Source: Camellia lanceoleosa
Lineage: Eukaryota > Streptophyta > Magnoliopsida > Ericales > Theaceae
Length of the DNA stretch: 64,000 nt
NCBI GenBank assembly: GCA_025200525.1
Contig: CM045758.1
Location: forward strand, 168,356,261 to 168,420,260
Reading direction: 5' to 3'
Shown here piece by piece: positions 27,456 to 39,928 of the stretch. A model generated the notes under the pieces. It did not search any database and was not told where the DNA came from. It saw only the letters and a program-made list of their open reading frames with translations. The position numbers and the translations under genes are program-made. Positions within the stretch are counted from its first letter, which is position 1. Each line of letters begins with the position of its first letter.

Positions 27456-28650
27456 CGGCAGGCCACTGGTGCACTCCTCAGCACTGTTTTGGTAAGATCC
27501 AGCAACTAGTTCTCAAGGACACCCTGCAGACAGAGTCTCTAAAGAGCATTTGGAGAGCTTTCGGGACGGGAATCGAGCATGCATCTTCAACTTCTTCACG
27601 GTAGAGCTGAAGCGGCCTAGCCTACATATTTTAAATGCTTTACTTGTTAGTTAGCTTTAATTTGTGATTTAATTAGTTAATTTGTTAATTAATTAAGTGT
27701 TGTAATAATTAGTAAGTAGATTGCTTATTATTCAATTTGGTTGTGTAATAATTAATTAGCTTGTTAGTTAGTTAATTGGTTGGTCTGTATTATTCATTCG
27801 GACCCTCCGTCGAGAGGGCGAATTTTGTAATAAGTGTGCGTGCGTGTGTGCATGTCTTCCAACCCCCATTTCTTTCTCCTTTTTACTTACCTGTTTTCAG
27901 TGGTTAGTTTTAGGGCATATTTCAATTAGCATCCTTATGCTTCGCATGTTTGCATACATTCATCTGTCTTGCATGCACCGAGCTCGGCGCATAACTACAT
28001 TGTATTTCAATACCAAGTTGAATACATGTATCAATTGTTGCATTTCATATGCCATCTTAGAATAGCCAAGCCTATTTTAGATACATCTTAGCATGTGTTG
28101 CATTAGCTATATTAACATAGCTAGGATCATGCATGATTTTTAACTAGTTATTGTTTTGACTTAGAGTACTAGGTAAGCTTTTATGCTTTAGCATCTTGCA
28201 TGTATGTAAGTGACTGTCATGATAGCATGCTTGCCATGAGGCTATTTGCTTATGTGATATAACTGCCTAAATGCCTGTGGGTGAAGGTTGGATTACTTGA
28301 GTTGAAACAATTCATCAAAATCCTCGATTTAGCCTACTTGCGAGTAGCAAACTTCAAACCATTTTTCAAACATATGGATATGCAATGTTTTGTTCCAAAT
28401 TAGGCGATCTAGTCTATACTTGTGTGTTGTGCGCATCACATAGTAAGATTAGCTAATTAACCGGAATAAGAACACATGTGTTTTCAAAAACAAGATATCA
28501 TGCTTAGTACAGTGATCTTTGATCGGGCGAAGTGCTCATAGATGACCTTCCAATCGTATCCAAGTTCGTAGAGGCAACTTTGGTGATAACGGACCGTAGC
28601 CTTAGGCAGCAGTCGGGGTTTCCTAAATTCTCCCAAAACAAAATATTTAG

Positions 28651-28885
28651 GTGGCGACTCTGTATTTGGCAAAGCAATCCATGTTTAGCACTTCTCTCTT
28701 AAAAATCAGTTTTCCAAAACGATTTTCCGGATTTGGACTCTTTGGTGGTTTATCGGTCTCGCATTGCACTTTGCGAGATTAGATTCAAAAGTGACATTTG
28801 AGTCGGCTGGCAGCAAAGCCCAAGGCGTCTCTGTTGCTATTTTGCTTAAAGTGTCTGTGATTCTGTGACCAACACCGACAGACGA
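28651..28885 (+). other. primer-binding site and partial leader of the long-LTR element
   Basis: TGGCGACTCTG at 28652 abuts the LTR end. About 230 bp of leader-like sequence follow (TCTCGCATTGCACTTTGCGA). No gag is recognisable after it, so the element is truncated near 28880. Confidence 0.5.
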
Positions 28886-30444
28886 CCCGACCAACAATGG
28901 ATGGATCGTGCCACGTGGCGGATGGATGCGCTCGGTTTATGTCATTTTTCGGGTTGGGTTGGTGGCAGGTAATCCACCATTTTAGTCAACAAACCCAACC
29001 CGACCGTTCTTGGTTATTATTTTTTTTTTGGGCCCTGTTATGCCTCAGCGGCTGTTATGCCTCATTTTGCCCCATTTTTCCTTTCTGATATGCCTCATTT
29101 TGCCCTAATTTTTTTTGACAGACAGAACACGAACTCACTCACACATACAGACATTCTCTTTCTCTCTCTCTCTCTCTCTACCCTACCTATCGTCAGGCGA
29201 TCTCTGATGCGCGATCGATCTACAGCTGGCCAGTGAGGTATCTCTCTCTCTCTCTCTCTCTACTTTCCTTTTCTGCTTTCCTCTTCTTTTCATCTTTTTC
29301 TGCTTTCATCTTCTTCTCTTTTCTTCTCTTCTTCTGAGTCTAATCTGTTTTTTTTTTTTGTTCCAGTTCTAAAACTAGAGAGGTGATTAGATTGATCGAT
29401 CTACTACACTGACTGAGATATCTCTCTCTCTCTCTCTCCTTCTTCTTCTTCTGCTTTCCTCTTCTTCTGCAGTGGATTATTTTTCTTCTTTTGATCGATT
29501 TATTTTTCTTGTTATCTGCTTCTGCAGTGGATTTTGTGAGGGACTTCATAGAAAAAAATATTAGATTAATTTTGAGATCTCTAATAGTAATTTGTTTGTA
29601 TAAAAATGAAATCGATTCACAGTTTGTTCCAGTTCTAAAAATATCTGATTTTGAGATCTCTGAAGTTCATAATTTGATTCATAATTTGTTTCACAATCTA
29701 TTTTGATTCATAATTTGATTCACAGTTTGTTTTGATTCAAAATTTGATTCACATTAAATTAGTGATCCTTCTTCAATCGTTTGATTCATAATATATTACT
29801 GAACATAATTTAGTTTAACTAATTTGTTGTGTAATTTAGTCAGTGAACATTAAACTTTGATTCATAATTTAGTTTAATAATCAAAGTTAAACTTTGATTC
29901 ATAATTTAGTTTAACTAATCTGTTCTGTAATTTAGTCAGTGAACATTAAACTTTGATTCATCTTACTGATCCTTCTATAACTAATCAAACTCACTTGATC
30001 ATACATTCTAATCCTTACGATTCATCTTACTCTTGATCATACGTTACGTAACTAATCAAACTTACTGATCCTTCTTCAATCCTTGTTTAATCTGTTCTGA
30101 AGTTCATAATCTGTTCTGAAATTAATCTGTTATGTGACTTACTGATATGCCATTTAACTGTTCAAATTAAATGATTTTTTATTTGTTCATAATCTGTTCA
30201 TAATCCTTATTTTATTTTGTTGATATGCCACTTCTGAAGTTCAAATTAATATGTTCATAATCCTTCTTTTGTCTTACTGATATGCCATTGAATATCCTTC
30301 TTTTATCTTCATATGCCATTTAACATGTTCAAACATAGACAAAGAGTTTGATGGTTGTTTGTTTAAAAAGAGCATGGATTTGAAAAGTATTTTTTGAATG
30401 ATTTTTTATTGGTTGTTAGTAGTTTATTTGATAATCTTTTGGTC
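28886..30444 (+). promoter_or_regulatory. 5' region of the hAT transposase gene, with CT microsatellites
   Basis: Tracts of (CT)n lie at about 29158-29180, 29241-29262 and 29419-29437. AT-rich sequence follows, repeating GATTCATAATTTGTT-type words (29620-30130). Position and CT-rich makeup suggest a transcribed leader and intron upstream of the hAT gene starting at 30445. No separate ORF was accepted. Confidence 0.35.
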
Positions 30445-32722
30445 ATGGATCCTCCAAGTGAAGAAACTTTTTTTTGTGAGTCCTAATGTTGAGCAGAATC
30501 ATCTTCTATTGACCCCACTACCCAATCTAATGCTACCCAATCTAATGCTCCCCCTCCTAGACCACCCTTGGCCAAAACTAGTAGTAGTGGGAGAACAACA
30601 TCAAAGGCTTGGAATCATTTTGAAAAGATTAAGGTCATGTTTGTTTGGGTGGACATAACCTTGGGATTGGACTAATAGTCCAATAAAATTATTAATCCGA
30701 TATTTGGTTAAACAATTAAAGTACAGACTAATTATTTTAAACTTGACTATTAGTTAAGATAGGACACATAATCCAACGAATTCGTAATCCTAGGACTATT
30801 AGTCATGGGAATGCTAATCCAGTCCGCCCAAACAAACATGGCCTAAGGGTATTGATGGGAATGATAGGGCTATGTGCAAGTATTGTAAGAAAGAATATAT
30901 GGCAGGCTCTAAGAGTCACGGAACAAGAAATTTGTTAAGTCATTTGAAAAATTGTACAAAGTATCCATATAGGGATACTCATGGGTAACAAACATTGGGA
31001 TTTCAACCTAGAGAAGTTGGTGGGGAGGGTGTTGTTGATGTTGTGGTTACACCATTTTCTATAGAAGTTACTAGGAGGCATCTTGCCGAGATGATAGTAA
31101 TTGATGAATTGCCCTTTAGATTTGTGGATGGGGTTGGTTTTAAGAGGTTTTGTAATGTCTTGCAACCCAATTTCAAGATCCCATCTTGATATATTGTTGC
31201 TAGGGACATTGTAGACATATACACTAATGAAAAGGAGAGGTTGAAGAAAATTGTGAAGGGGCATAGAATTTGCTTTACCACAAACACATGGACTTCTATA
31301 CAAAATTTGTGTTATATGTGTCTACTTGCACATTTCATTGATGTGATTGGAAGTTACAAAAGAGGATCATAAATTTTGTCAAGTTAAAGACCACAAAGGA
31401 GAAACACTTGGTAAAAAATTGAGGCACTCTTAAAAGAGTGGGACATTGACGGCCTTTTTATCTTAACTGTTGATAATGTGAGTTCTAATAATCTAACCAT
31501 TAGATTCTTGAAACGAACCACAAAATTGTGAAAGGGAATTGTCTTGGGCCATGAATTTTTACATATGCGTTGTTGTGCGCATATTCTAAATCTCATTGTT
31601 AGTAATGGATTGAAGGATCTTGAGTCTTGTATAGCCAATGTGAGGCATGCAGTGAGGTATGTGAGGTCTCCTCCAAACTGCCTTGACTCTTTTAAAAAGT
31701 ATGTGGAAAGTTTGAAAATTGACTTGTGCCTAGATGTGCCAACATGGTGGAATTCTATATATCTTATGTCAGAGGCGGCAGAAAAATTTGAAAGTGCTTT
31801 TCAAAGAATTGATAAGGAGGACTACAATTATTAACACTATTTTTGGATAATGAAGGGGTGAGAGGAGAGAGATGCTTCTGCGTCGAGGATTGGGATAATT
31901 GTAGGGTGTTTTTGAAATTTCTTAGAATGTTCTACAATGTAACAAAGAGATTTTCTACCTCTTTATTTGTTACTTCAAATACATTCTACACTGAAATTTT
32001 TGTCATTGAAAATATGATTGGACAATTAATCAAGACAATGATCCTATTTTGTCTTCAATGGCAAAAGAAAATGAAAGAAGTTTGACAAGTATTGGGAAAA
32101 TGGGGATAAAATCAATCTCCTTTTGTACATTGCGGTTGTTCTTGACCCTCGAAGAAAAATGACATACTTGCAATTTTGTTTTTCAACAATTTTGGTGGAG
32201 ATGTTGTGAAAGTGAAAAGAAATGTTAGAGAAAGTGAAAAATTATTTGAGTAAATTGTATGATCATTATGCGCGCTTGGTTCAACAAATGTTCATCCTCC
32301 GATGTAAATGAAACAATAGATATGGTGATAGATGAAAATGACCCACATTCTCTTGTGAACTCTCAATTTAACTCATTTTTGGAAGGGCAATTTTCTAGTA
32401 GTGAGTATATCGAATTGGACAAGTACTTAGGTGATATTGAGAAAGGTGAGAAGAATGTAATTTGACATCTTGGAGTGGTGAAAGGTTAATGCAACAAAGT
32501 ATAGAGTATTATCACTCATAGCACGAGATATCTTGGCAATGCTGTTTCCCTTGTTATACGAGTCGGCTTTTTAGTACGAAGGTCGTATACTTGATCCATT
32601 TAAGTAGTTCACTTGCTCCAAAGATGGTGGAGGTTCTTGTTTGTACACAAAATTGGCTTTGAGTAACATTCAATATGCCTTGAAGCAATGAATGATGTTG
32701 AAGAATTTGAACAACAATATGA
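30445..32722 (+). pseudogene. hAT-superfamily transposase (BED zinc finger, RICESLEEPER-like), degenerate
   Basis: From ATG 30445 (MDPPSEETFFCES, stop). A BED zinc finger follows: TTSKAWNHFEKI, then after a MITE at 30633-30843 CKYCKKEYMA, HGTRNLLSHLKNC. Then the transposase core: ARDIVDIYTNEKERLKKIVK, RICFTTNTWTS, DIDGLFILTVDN, LHMRCCAHILNLIVSNGLKD, DVPTWWNSIYLMSEAAEKF, and a broken dimerisation region to about 32722. Stops and frameshifts occur at many points. This cut-and-paste transposase family often yields domesticated genes, but the breaks rule that out here. No terminal inverted repeats or 8-bp duplications were recognised. Confidence 0.85.
30633..30843. mobile_element. MITE inside the hAT pseudogene (same family as IRE1 intron MITE)
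   Basis: A 211-bp element with perfect end pairs GGTCATGTTTGTTTGGG / CCCAAACAAACATGGCC (one mismatch), flanked by TAA (30630-30632 and 30844-30846). Removing it plus one TAA restores the reading ...HFEKIKGIDGNDRA of the BED domain, which gives an exact empty site. It shares internal motifs (GGATTGGACTAATAGTCC, CCTAGGACTATTAGTC) with 1491-1740. Confidence 0.9.
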
Positions 32723-34284
32723 TTAGGATAATACATTCAATAATTTATTTTGTTTTAAATTTAATTTATTTTGTATTATTCAAATTCATTATTTTCACTT
32801 CACATGATTTTCTTGTGTTATGTTTTATGTGTAGTTGTTTCATAATCAAGTTCTTGTTCAAGCCCATGTCGAAGAGTAATTTTATTGAAATTTAATATCA
32901 TTGGTAAAAAATACTTCCCTTGGTTAAATGTTGTTAACATATGTTTACTTCTTTTAAGTTTAAGATTTTTAGTGTTTTCCTTATTAATAATTTTATTTTT
33001 TATTATGCAGGTTTAGATGGCTCATGGTTTGATTGAAGGAAATGAACGACTTTTTTTTTTTTTGGATGACTGTAACTTGATTGTTTTTTGAATTTTGCAT
33101 GACTGTAACTTGGATGCACAATGTTTGGATAACTGTAACTTGGTTTGGATGCACAATTTTTCATACAATGTTTGAGGAAGTACACTGCTATGTTATGTTA
33201 TTTACATAGATGTGAAAATTGCCCAGGTTTTGGATGATTGGATGATGAAAATTGCCCAGTTACTTACACAATGTCTGGATTTTCTTTTCGTCCTTCTCTT
33301 CCTTGCATCTAGATTTTGAGTACAATGTGATCAAATTGTGAAAATTACTTGACTACTTATACAAGTACGCTATGTCATTCTTGCTTCTTGAGAGATACAA
33401 ATTTGGTAATGGTGAAAGGTCTCTGAGTACAATGTGATCAAAATGATTTTGTTTAATCCCAAATATATTTTTGGTTCTAAATGAGATCAAAAACCTTTCC
33501 AAGAAGAACTTAGATGATCAGAATAGTTTTCAAGGTCAATGTTCAATCAAACATAAAAACTTATATTACGCCAATCCGATTAAGTATATAAAACTTATGT
33601 CATAAAAATTTATATTCGCCAAACTTATGTGGAAAATTTGTAAAATTTTCAACCGCTAAACGATTAAGTATCCATCCATGTCTGTCCAATCCGCATCCGT
33701 TGGATTGGCGGATGAATCTTGATTGATTTTCTCAAATCGCTAATCTGGCGAGCGGATGGCGGATTAGAGGTTAAAGTGGCGCAACCAATCGCGCCCACCT
33801 AATTTTCTTTGGTGTCTTTGAACATTTTTCTTGGTGTTTTAGGTTGTTTTTTGAACTGTTTTTCTTTGTAGTTTTCTTGCTATTTTTGGACTATATTTGC
33901 TGGTATTTTGGACTATTTTTCTTGCTATTTTCTTTCTTTGTCTTTGAAATTTATTTCTTTGGTGTTTTGGGTTGTTTTTGCTGCACTTTTATTCTTTGTT
34001 TTTGGATTATATTTATACATTTTGGACTATTTTTGAGGAGTTTGATTGAAGTTCTTCTACCTATTTTTTATCACTTGCCAAGGTTAAAATGAAAAGCATA
34101 TAATTAAAGGCATATAATTAAAACTAATAACATACTACCTATTTTTTTTATAAAAGGCATATAATTAAAATGAAAATCATATAATTAAAAGGTATATAGA
34201 ATTATAAAATTCACATAAATTAAAAGCATCTACGATCACACTCAAAACTAATAACATGCTACATAAAATGAAACTTCAAATTCA
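32723..34284. other. no gene; T-rich low-complexity sequence
   Basis: AT-rich sequence with repeated TTGGATGACTGTAACTTG words (about 33060-33150) and a T-rich stretch repeating TTTTTGGACTATTTTTCTTG (33840-34030). The latter resembles sequence just left of the long LTR (24425-24450). No gene was recognised. Confidence 0.55.
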
Positions 34285-34380
34285 AATCTTTTATGACTCG
34301 TTGTGTAATTGCCACAAGTGTTCAATAAGGTCCGATTGGAGATGAGAATGTATTTACCTGTCTCTAATGTTGTGATGACA
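34285..34380 (-). pseudogene. possible C-terminal scrap of a PIF/Harbinger transposase
   Basis: The minus strand reads HLQSDLIEHLWQLHNES then a stop, resembling the end of plant Harbinger DDE transposases (DLVEHLW pattern). Only about 30 residues are readable, so this is tentative. It could be the partner of the Myb-like ORF at 23163-24140, separated by later insertions. Confidence 0.35.
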
Positions 34381-34659
34381 TTGAATAAATTCTATAAATT
34401 CAATAGTTCTCTCCTGTAACACCGTTACATAGGAACTCAGCATCTGTGGACTCAAATTTCAAAATAACTAATTGTGGGCTTGATTTGACTTAACCCATAA
34501 TAAAGCACCTATTACCAAAGCAGCAGTGAAACTCATCAATCACCACCATTAGCAGGGCTAGGATCGCTTAGAATACTGGACGAAATTTCCGAAAAGAACT
34601 ACTAAATATCCAACATTTCACACGCTACAAGAGTGAAACTTGACTCACTGTGAAAAAGA

Positions 34660-36545
34660 CAATGCTTTACCATCTGCTATAATTTGATCAGAACAAAGCT
34701 CTCAGCTTTCAGTACCAATCCTAGAAAATCTCCATGCCCAACATCTCTAGCCCTTCAATGCTTCCCATCTTCTTCTTATCAAGAACAACAATCCACCAGA
34801 GACTTTTCTCAGTTTCCAATCAAAACCCATCTCGACTACCCTGTTCCAACCCATCAGCACATTGCCCATCTCGTACTCGAACAAAATCTGCAACCCAAGC
34901 CCTCCAAACTTTCAAATGGGCTTCCAAGCTCCCCAATTTTGCCCACTCCCAATCAACTTATAGAGCTTTGATTCACAAACTCTGCACTTTCCGTCGATTC
35001 GATGCTGTCAAGGAGGTGCTCGACGAAATGCCCAGCTCAATTGGGTCACCCCAGATGAGGACATTTTGTCACGATTGTGCGTGGCCTTGGACGGGCGCGA
35101 ATGATTCGAAGTCATTAAAAGTACTTGATTTGGTCTCTAAATTTGAAAAACCCCGTCTTTGAAACTCTTCAATTCGATTCTTGATGTTCTTGTTAAGGAA
35201 GATATTGATTTAGCTAGAAAATTTTATAGGAAAGAAGATGATGGGTTGTGGTGTTGAATGCGATGAGTACACTTTTGGGATCTTGATGAAGGGACTTTGT
35301 TGACTAATAGAATTGATGAGGGTTTCAAGCATCTGGCAGCCATGAAGTCCCGTGGTTTGACATAAATACTGTTATTTATAATACATTACTTCATGGTCTT
35401 TGCAAGAATGGGAAGGTTGGAAGAGCTAGGAGCTTGATGAATGAAATGGCGAAACCCAATGAAGTTACTTTTAATATTCTGATATCCGCGTATTATCGAG
35501 AAGAGAATTTAGTGCAAGCTCTTGTGTTGTTGGAGAAGTGTTTCAGTAATGGGTTTGTCCTGATATCATCACTGTGACCAAGGTTATTAAATCCTCTGCA
35601 ATGAAGGCACGTGTCACTGAGGCCGTTGAAGTTTTAGAAAGAGTAGAGAACAAAGGGAGGCACTCTTGATGTTGTAGCGTATAACGCGCCTGATCAAGGG
35701 CTTCTGTAAGAAAGGGAAAGTGAAACTCACACTTGATATTTGAAGGAGATGGAGAGTAGGGATGCCTTCCAAATATAGACATATATAATGTATTGATAGG
35801 TGGCTTGTGTGAGTCTGGGATGTTGGATTCAGCTCTTGATATGTTTCATGAAATGAAAGCGGTAGGAATTAGATGGAACTTTGTCACATCTGATACATTA
35901 ATCGGTGGGTTGTGTTTTGGAGGAAGAATGGAAGATGGATTTAAGATCTTGGAATTGATGGAAGAGCAAGGGGGATCTGGGGTCATATTAGTCCTTACAA
36001 CAGCATCATATCACGGTCTGTACAAGGAAAATTGTTTGATTGAAGCCCTTGAATTCCTTACTAAGATGGAAACTGTTTCCTAGAGCTGTTGATAGGAGCT
36101 TGAGAATACTAGGATTCTGTGAGGAGGGCTGCGTTGATGATGCAAGAGGGTTTATCATCAGATGATCGGGAAGGGGTATTCCTAGTGCTCTCGTGTATGC
36201 CAACAGTTGATTGAGTTCTGCCAACAGGGTTTTGTCAAGAGCATTTGAGCTGATGAATGAGATGGTTGGCCGCGGTTATTTTCCTGTTGCATCAACATTT
36301 AATGTCTTAATTTGTGGGCTTTGTGGGAATGGCAAAGTTGGGAGTTCATTTAAGCTAATGAAAGACATGGTTGGAAGAGGTTGCCTGCCTGATATTGGAA
36401 GCTATAGTCCTCTAGTTGATGCTTCTTGTAAAAAGGAGATTTCAAAGGCTTTGTTACTCTTTCTACAAATGTTGGATGAAGGTATTATTCTGACTATTTT
36501 ACATGGAATGCGTTAGTTCTGTGTCTTAGTCAAGAGCAAAAGTGG
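34660..36545 (+). pseudogene. P-class pentatricopeptide repeat protein (At2g17525-like), frame-broken
   Basis: An intronless PPR gene. Readable in order across frames: [165 protein letters not shown], then NVLICGLCGNGKVGSSFKLM. Repeat order and wording match the mitochondrial RNA-binding protein At2g17525. Ten or more single-base indels break the frame, many in homopolymers (for example CAAAAT for an expected CAAAAAT near 34880, and CACCCCAG for CACCCCCAG near 35050). These may be real decay or unpolished sequence. No in-frame ATG is visible at the expected start; one at 34665 would need a frame change. Confidence 0.85.
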
Positions 36546-37740
36546 TTAGAAGGAGAGTATGTTCGTGCATAACTGTACAATAACCTATTACAACGGATTC
36601 TTGAGACGTGAATTATGGGTTTTCTGGACTTTTTAGTAGTTAAAATGGCAAGATCATCGCCATTTTGTGAGAAAGTCACACAATAGAACATTGATCTTGT
36701 TACTTTTACCTAACTTAGTTCACATCTGATGAAGAAAGTAGGCCATTCCATTTGGAGAAAACATGGACCTAATCCAGCCCATCAGTGAAAAGGTCGTGCA
36801 TCTGTAATTAGGAAAAACAGCGGTCCAATCCATCTTTGAAGTTGTTTTTTGTTAGATATGGTGACACAAGCTGAGGGATGGAAGAGGATTGATCTGCATC
36901 AGATTGGCTTTAGTGCGACTCATTGAATTTGGGTAGTTAGTTTGCTCTGAGCTTTTAAACTGGAAGGGATGATGACAATGAGAAGAAAAATTGTTACTCT
37001 TATGAGGCTGGGATGCAGAATTTCTGATTAGGTTGTGGAAATGAGAATTTCTATTTTTAACTATCATCATGTGAGATGAAGAAAGGAGTTCATTATTATT
37101 ATTGTTGTTGTGTTCTTTTGATGGAAAGATAGGTAGGTGTTTGCTGCAATCTTAAATGGGTTGTTAATGATCTGTTTATTTATTTTGTAATTATAAGTCA
37201 GATCATTTGTGGTAATTTTTTTACAATTTATATGGTAAACATTATTTAAATAATTCTCATATAGAGTTGCTTTTTTCTTTTTCTTATTGTTTGTTTGGGA
37301 AGACTAATAAGTTACATTTTTGTCTTTTGGACAAAAAATTGAGGTTGAAAATATGGATGTTTGGGTTAACTTTGACTTTTTATGGAAAAATGTGTAATAA
37401 AAATTGTGAAAATTGGTTTTAGAGGAAGAATTTGAATTAGAGGTTATGCGGTAGTAATTGTTGACTTTTGGTGAATAGTGTTAACTTTTTAACTTTTGAA
37501 TAACTTTTTGACTTTTTGGATTATTTCCAGAGTACCCAAACTTGGCCCTAAAATTTTGGAGTCCGTTTAGATGGACTTCGAAAGTTAGAAATTTTGCCTC
37601 AAATTGCAAAAGTTAATTGAATGAAGGAAAAAAAAAAAGAAAAAAAAGAAACAAAAGGCTAAAATTAGGAAAGGGTGTTTTTTAGAACCGGGCTCCTAAA
37701 GTACTCTTAAATTCACATTAATATGGATAAATTTAGAAGT
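36546..37740. other. intergenic up to the gap, no gene seen
   Basis: It contains the presumed 3' flank of the PPR gene and AT-rich sequence with TTGACTTTT words near 37440-37540. Nothing supports a gene. Confidence 0.6.
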
Positions 37741-37840
37741 NNNNNNNNNNNNNNNNNNNNNNNNNNNNNNNNNNNNNNNNNNNNNNNNNNNNNNNNNNNN
37801 NNNNNNNNNNNNNNNNNNNNNNNNNNNNNNNNNNNNNNNN
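37741..37840. other. assembly gap of exactly 100 N
   Basis: One hundred consecutive N. A round fixed size is the usual placeholder for a scaffold join of unknown length. The sequence on its right side begins inside a large inverted repeat. Confidence 0.99.
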
Positions 37841-38865
37841 TATCTCATGTCTATCACACTATCACACTTATTAATGGCCGTGCAATTTTGTTTTAGAATT
37901 CAAGAAGATTTAAACTTTCTGCGTAAAGTTAAATCATCACATTTGCTCCTTCAAGCTCTCTCTCAAATGAGAGTTCTTCGGTTCATCTACAACCAATAGA
38001 CACCCACTTAACAATACAATCACACACAACAGCTTCAAAACCTTAAACACAATTTCTCAATTTTAAAATTTAAATTTTTTAAAAATAAAAATATATTTGG
38101 CTTAAAGTGATTGATACATCAAACAATATTTAATTTTAAAATTTTAAAATCTTTAAATTTTATCTAAACATGTCTAATTTAAAATTTTGAATTTTTTTTT
38201 TTTCAATATTAGAAAGAAAAAAAAGTGGCTCAAATCTATTAGTGTATTATCTAAATTTTGAATTATTACACATGGCATAATATTCTTTGGATTTAACATT
38301 TAAATTTTTAAAAATTAAGCAAAATATCTAACTACATGATTTGAGGAATTTCAATACTTTATACGAATTTTCCAATTTTTTATTTTTATTTTACAACATT
38401 TACGTTGCTAAGTGTTAACTTTTTATTGGCTATCCATGATTTTATCCTAAATTATTGGTTAATGATTGACCACTATTAAATTCTTTTTGTAAGTTATAAT
38501 GATAACAATTGACTACCATCAATTTCAAAATTTTCTATCAATGTATTTAAAAAAAATAAAATAAAAAATATCATCAAGCATGCAATTTAAAAATTAATTA
38601 TATTTTATTCTATTACAACTTTATTAAAAGTGTAAATTTATTTTTCTACTATTCAGAAAATATATATGCCTTTATTTTGATATAACAAAAATTAAATTAT
38701 CTTTTATTCATACATAATCTCTCATAAATATCTTATCTTTTTTAAAATTTTGATTATCAGCAACCGAATTCCCACATTTCTCTCTCTCTCTTTTTTAGGA
38801 TTTTTATTTTATTTTATCTTTTTCAAATTAGATTTGATATCTATCTTTTTACCTATATATCTATA

Positions 38866-39928
38866 TCTATACTATATATAAAGAAATATAGTATCTACTC
38901 TAAAATTTTAAAGTCTCAATACTAATTCTCAAAGCAGTTGATATTCTTTTTCCTACATGTCACTCTCTCAAAATTATGTTTTAAATTTTTCTTCATCCTT
39001 ATTTTCTCCAATAAAACACATTTTTTTCCTCTTAATATTGTTTTTATTTTAAATTTTTAACTTTTAAAATCTTTTATTATCCAAGACTCCTTATCTCTTT
39101 TTATTTTATTTTTTATTTTGTAATCTTCTCATGTATCTTCATTTATCTTCATTTCTTATTTCTTCCTTTTAAATTTTTTTTAATCCCCAATCCTATCATT
39201 ATCTCCAACTTTATTTTTATTATATTGTTCATATGATCCTTTTAAATTTATTTTAATCTTAAATCTAATAATTATCTTCAAATTTATTCCTATCTGATAA
39301 TGATCTTCAATTTCATTTCTATCTTATTTTTCAAATGCTTCATATTTTAGCCATATATTCTAACACACCATAGAGTTTTTTTAGTGTTTGCATATTGGGT
39401 ATAAAGTTTTGTTTAAGCTCTGCGTTTAAGATTGAGTTTCATTCAACCACCAACAACGTCACAATTAGTTAACCAATTGTAGAGGATTCAAGGGTTTGAT
39501 GAATTTTATTCTTTTTGTATACCTATGTGTATATGTACTAGGTGCATTTTTTGTTGTTTTCTTTAAAGGGGGCTTTGAACATTTTTACATTATTTGTAGT
39601 AGTGTTCATTTTTACATTATTTGTAATTGTACCCATTTTTACATTATTTGTTTTTTAAAGCTATAATAATATCCGATAGAAATATAGTTCAAGTTGCTAA
39701 ATGACCTACTTGGACTAAGATAATTTATAATCAATTTTTTAAATGACAAATTTATGAAAAAAAATGAATGTATGAACAGGTATGAGATAATTATTATATT
39801 CAAAATATTTCTTAGTTACAATTCCTGTTATATTTTAAATTTATAAAATTTTTTATTTTATTATACAAAATGACTACAATAAATTATTTAAATTATACAT
39901 TCCGTGCATAAATGCGGGTTGTTGCTAA
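38866..39928 (+). mobile_element. Helitron-like non-autonomous element, copy A
   Basis: It starts A|TCTATACTATATATAAAG and ends CCGTGCATAAATGCGGGTTG then TTGCTAA|T. That gives a 5' TC, a 3' stem-loop (CCGTGCAT/ATGCGGG) about 10 bases before a CTAA terminus, and insertion between A and T. These are the structural marks of Helitrons. 1063 bp, no Rep/helicase ORF. Confidence 0.75.

Larger units (their letters stand above)
24455..28650 (+). repeat. long LTR of an Ogre/Tat-like Gypsy retrotransposon
   Basis: It begins TGTAGACACCCCATTTTTGA, a start shared by many plant long-LTR Gypsy families. It ends just before TGGCGACTCTG at 28652, which resembles the tRNA-Arg primer-binding site used by Ogre/Tat elements. 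A length of about 4.2 kb suits that lineage. The interior has no ORF of interest but carries several internal tandem repeats (about 25540-26340, 26790-26980, 27355-27450) and a TTAATTAG-rich stretch (27640-27790). A GCTGC stands before the start; no matching target duplication was found. The second LTR and the coding region are not in the window. Confidence 0.65.

Noticed and set aside
27294..27604. 71- and 94-aa frames in the long LTR
   Set aside because: They cross the GGCCGGCA minisatellite in two frames and have no conserved feature.
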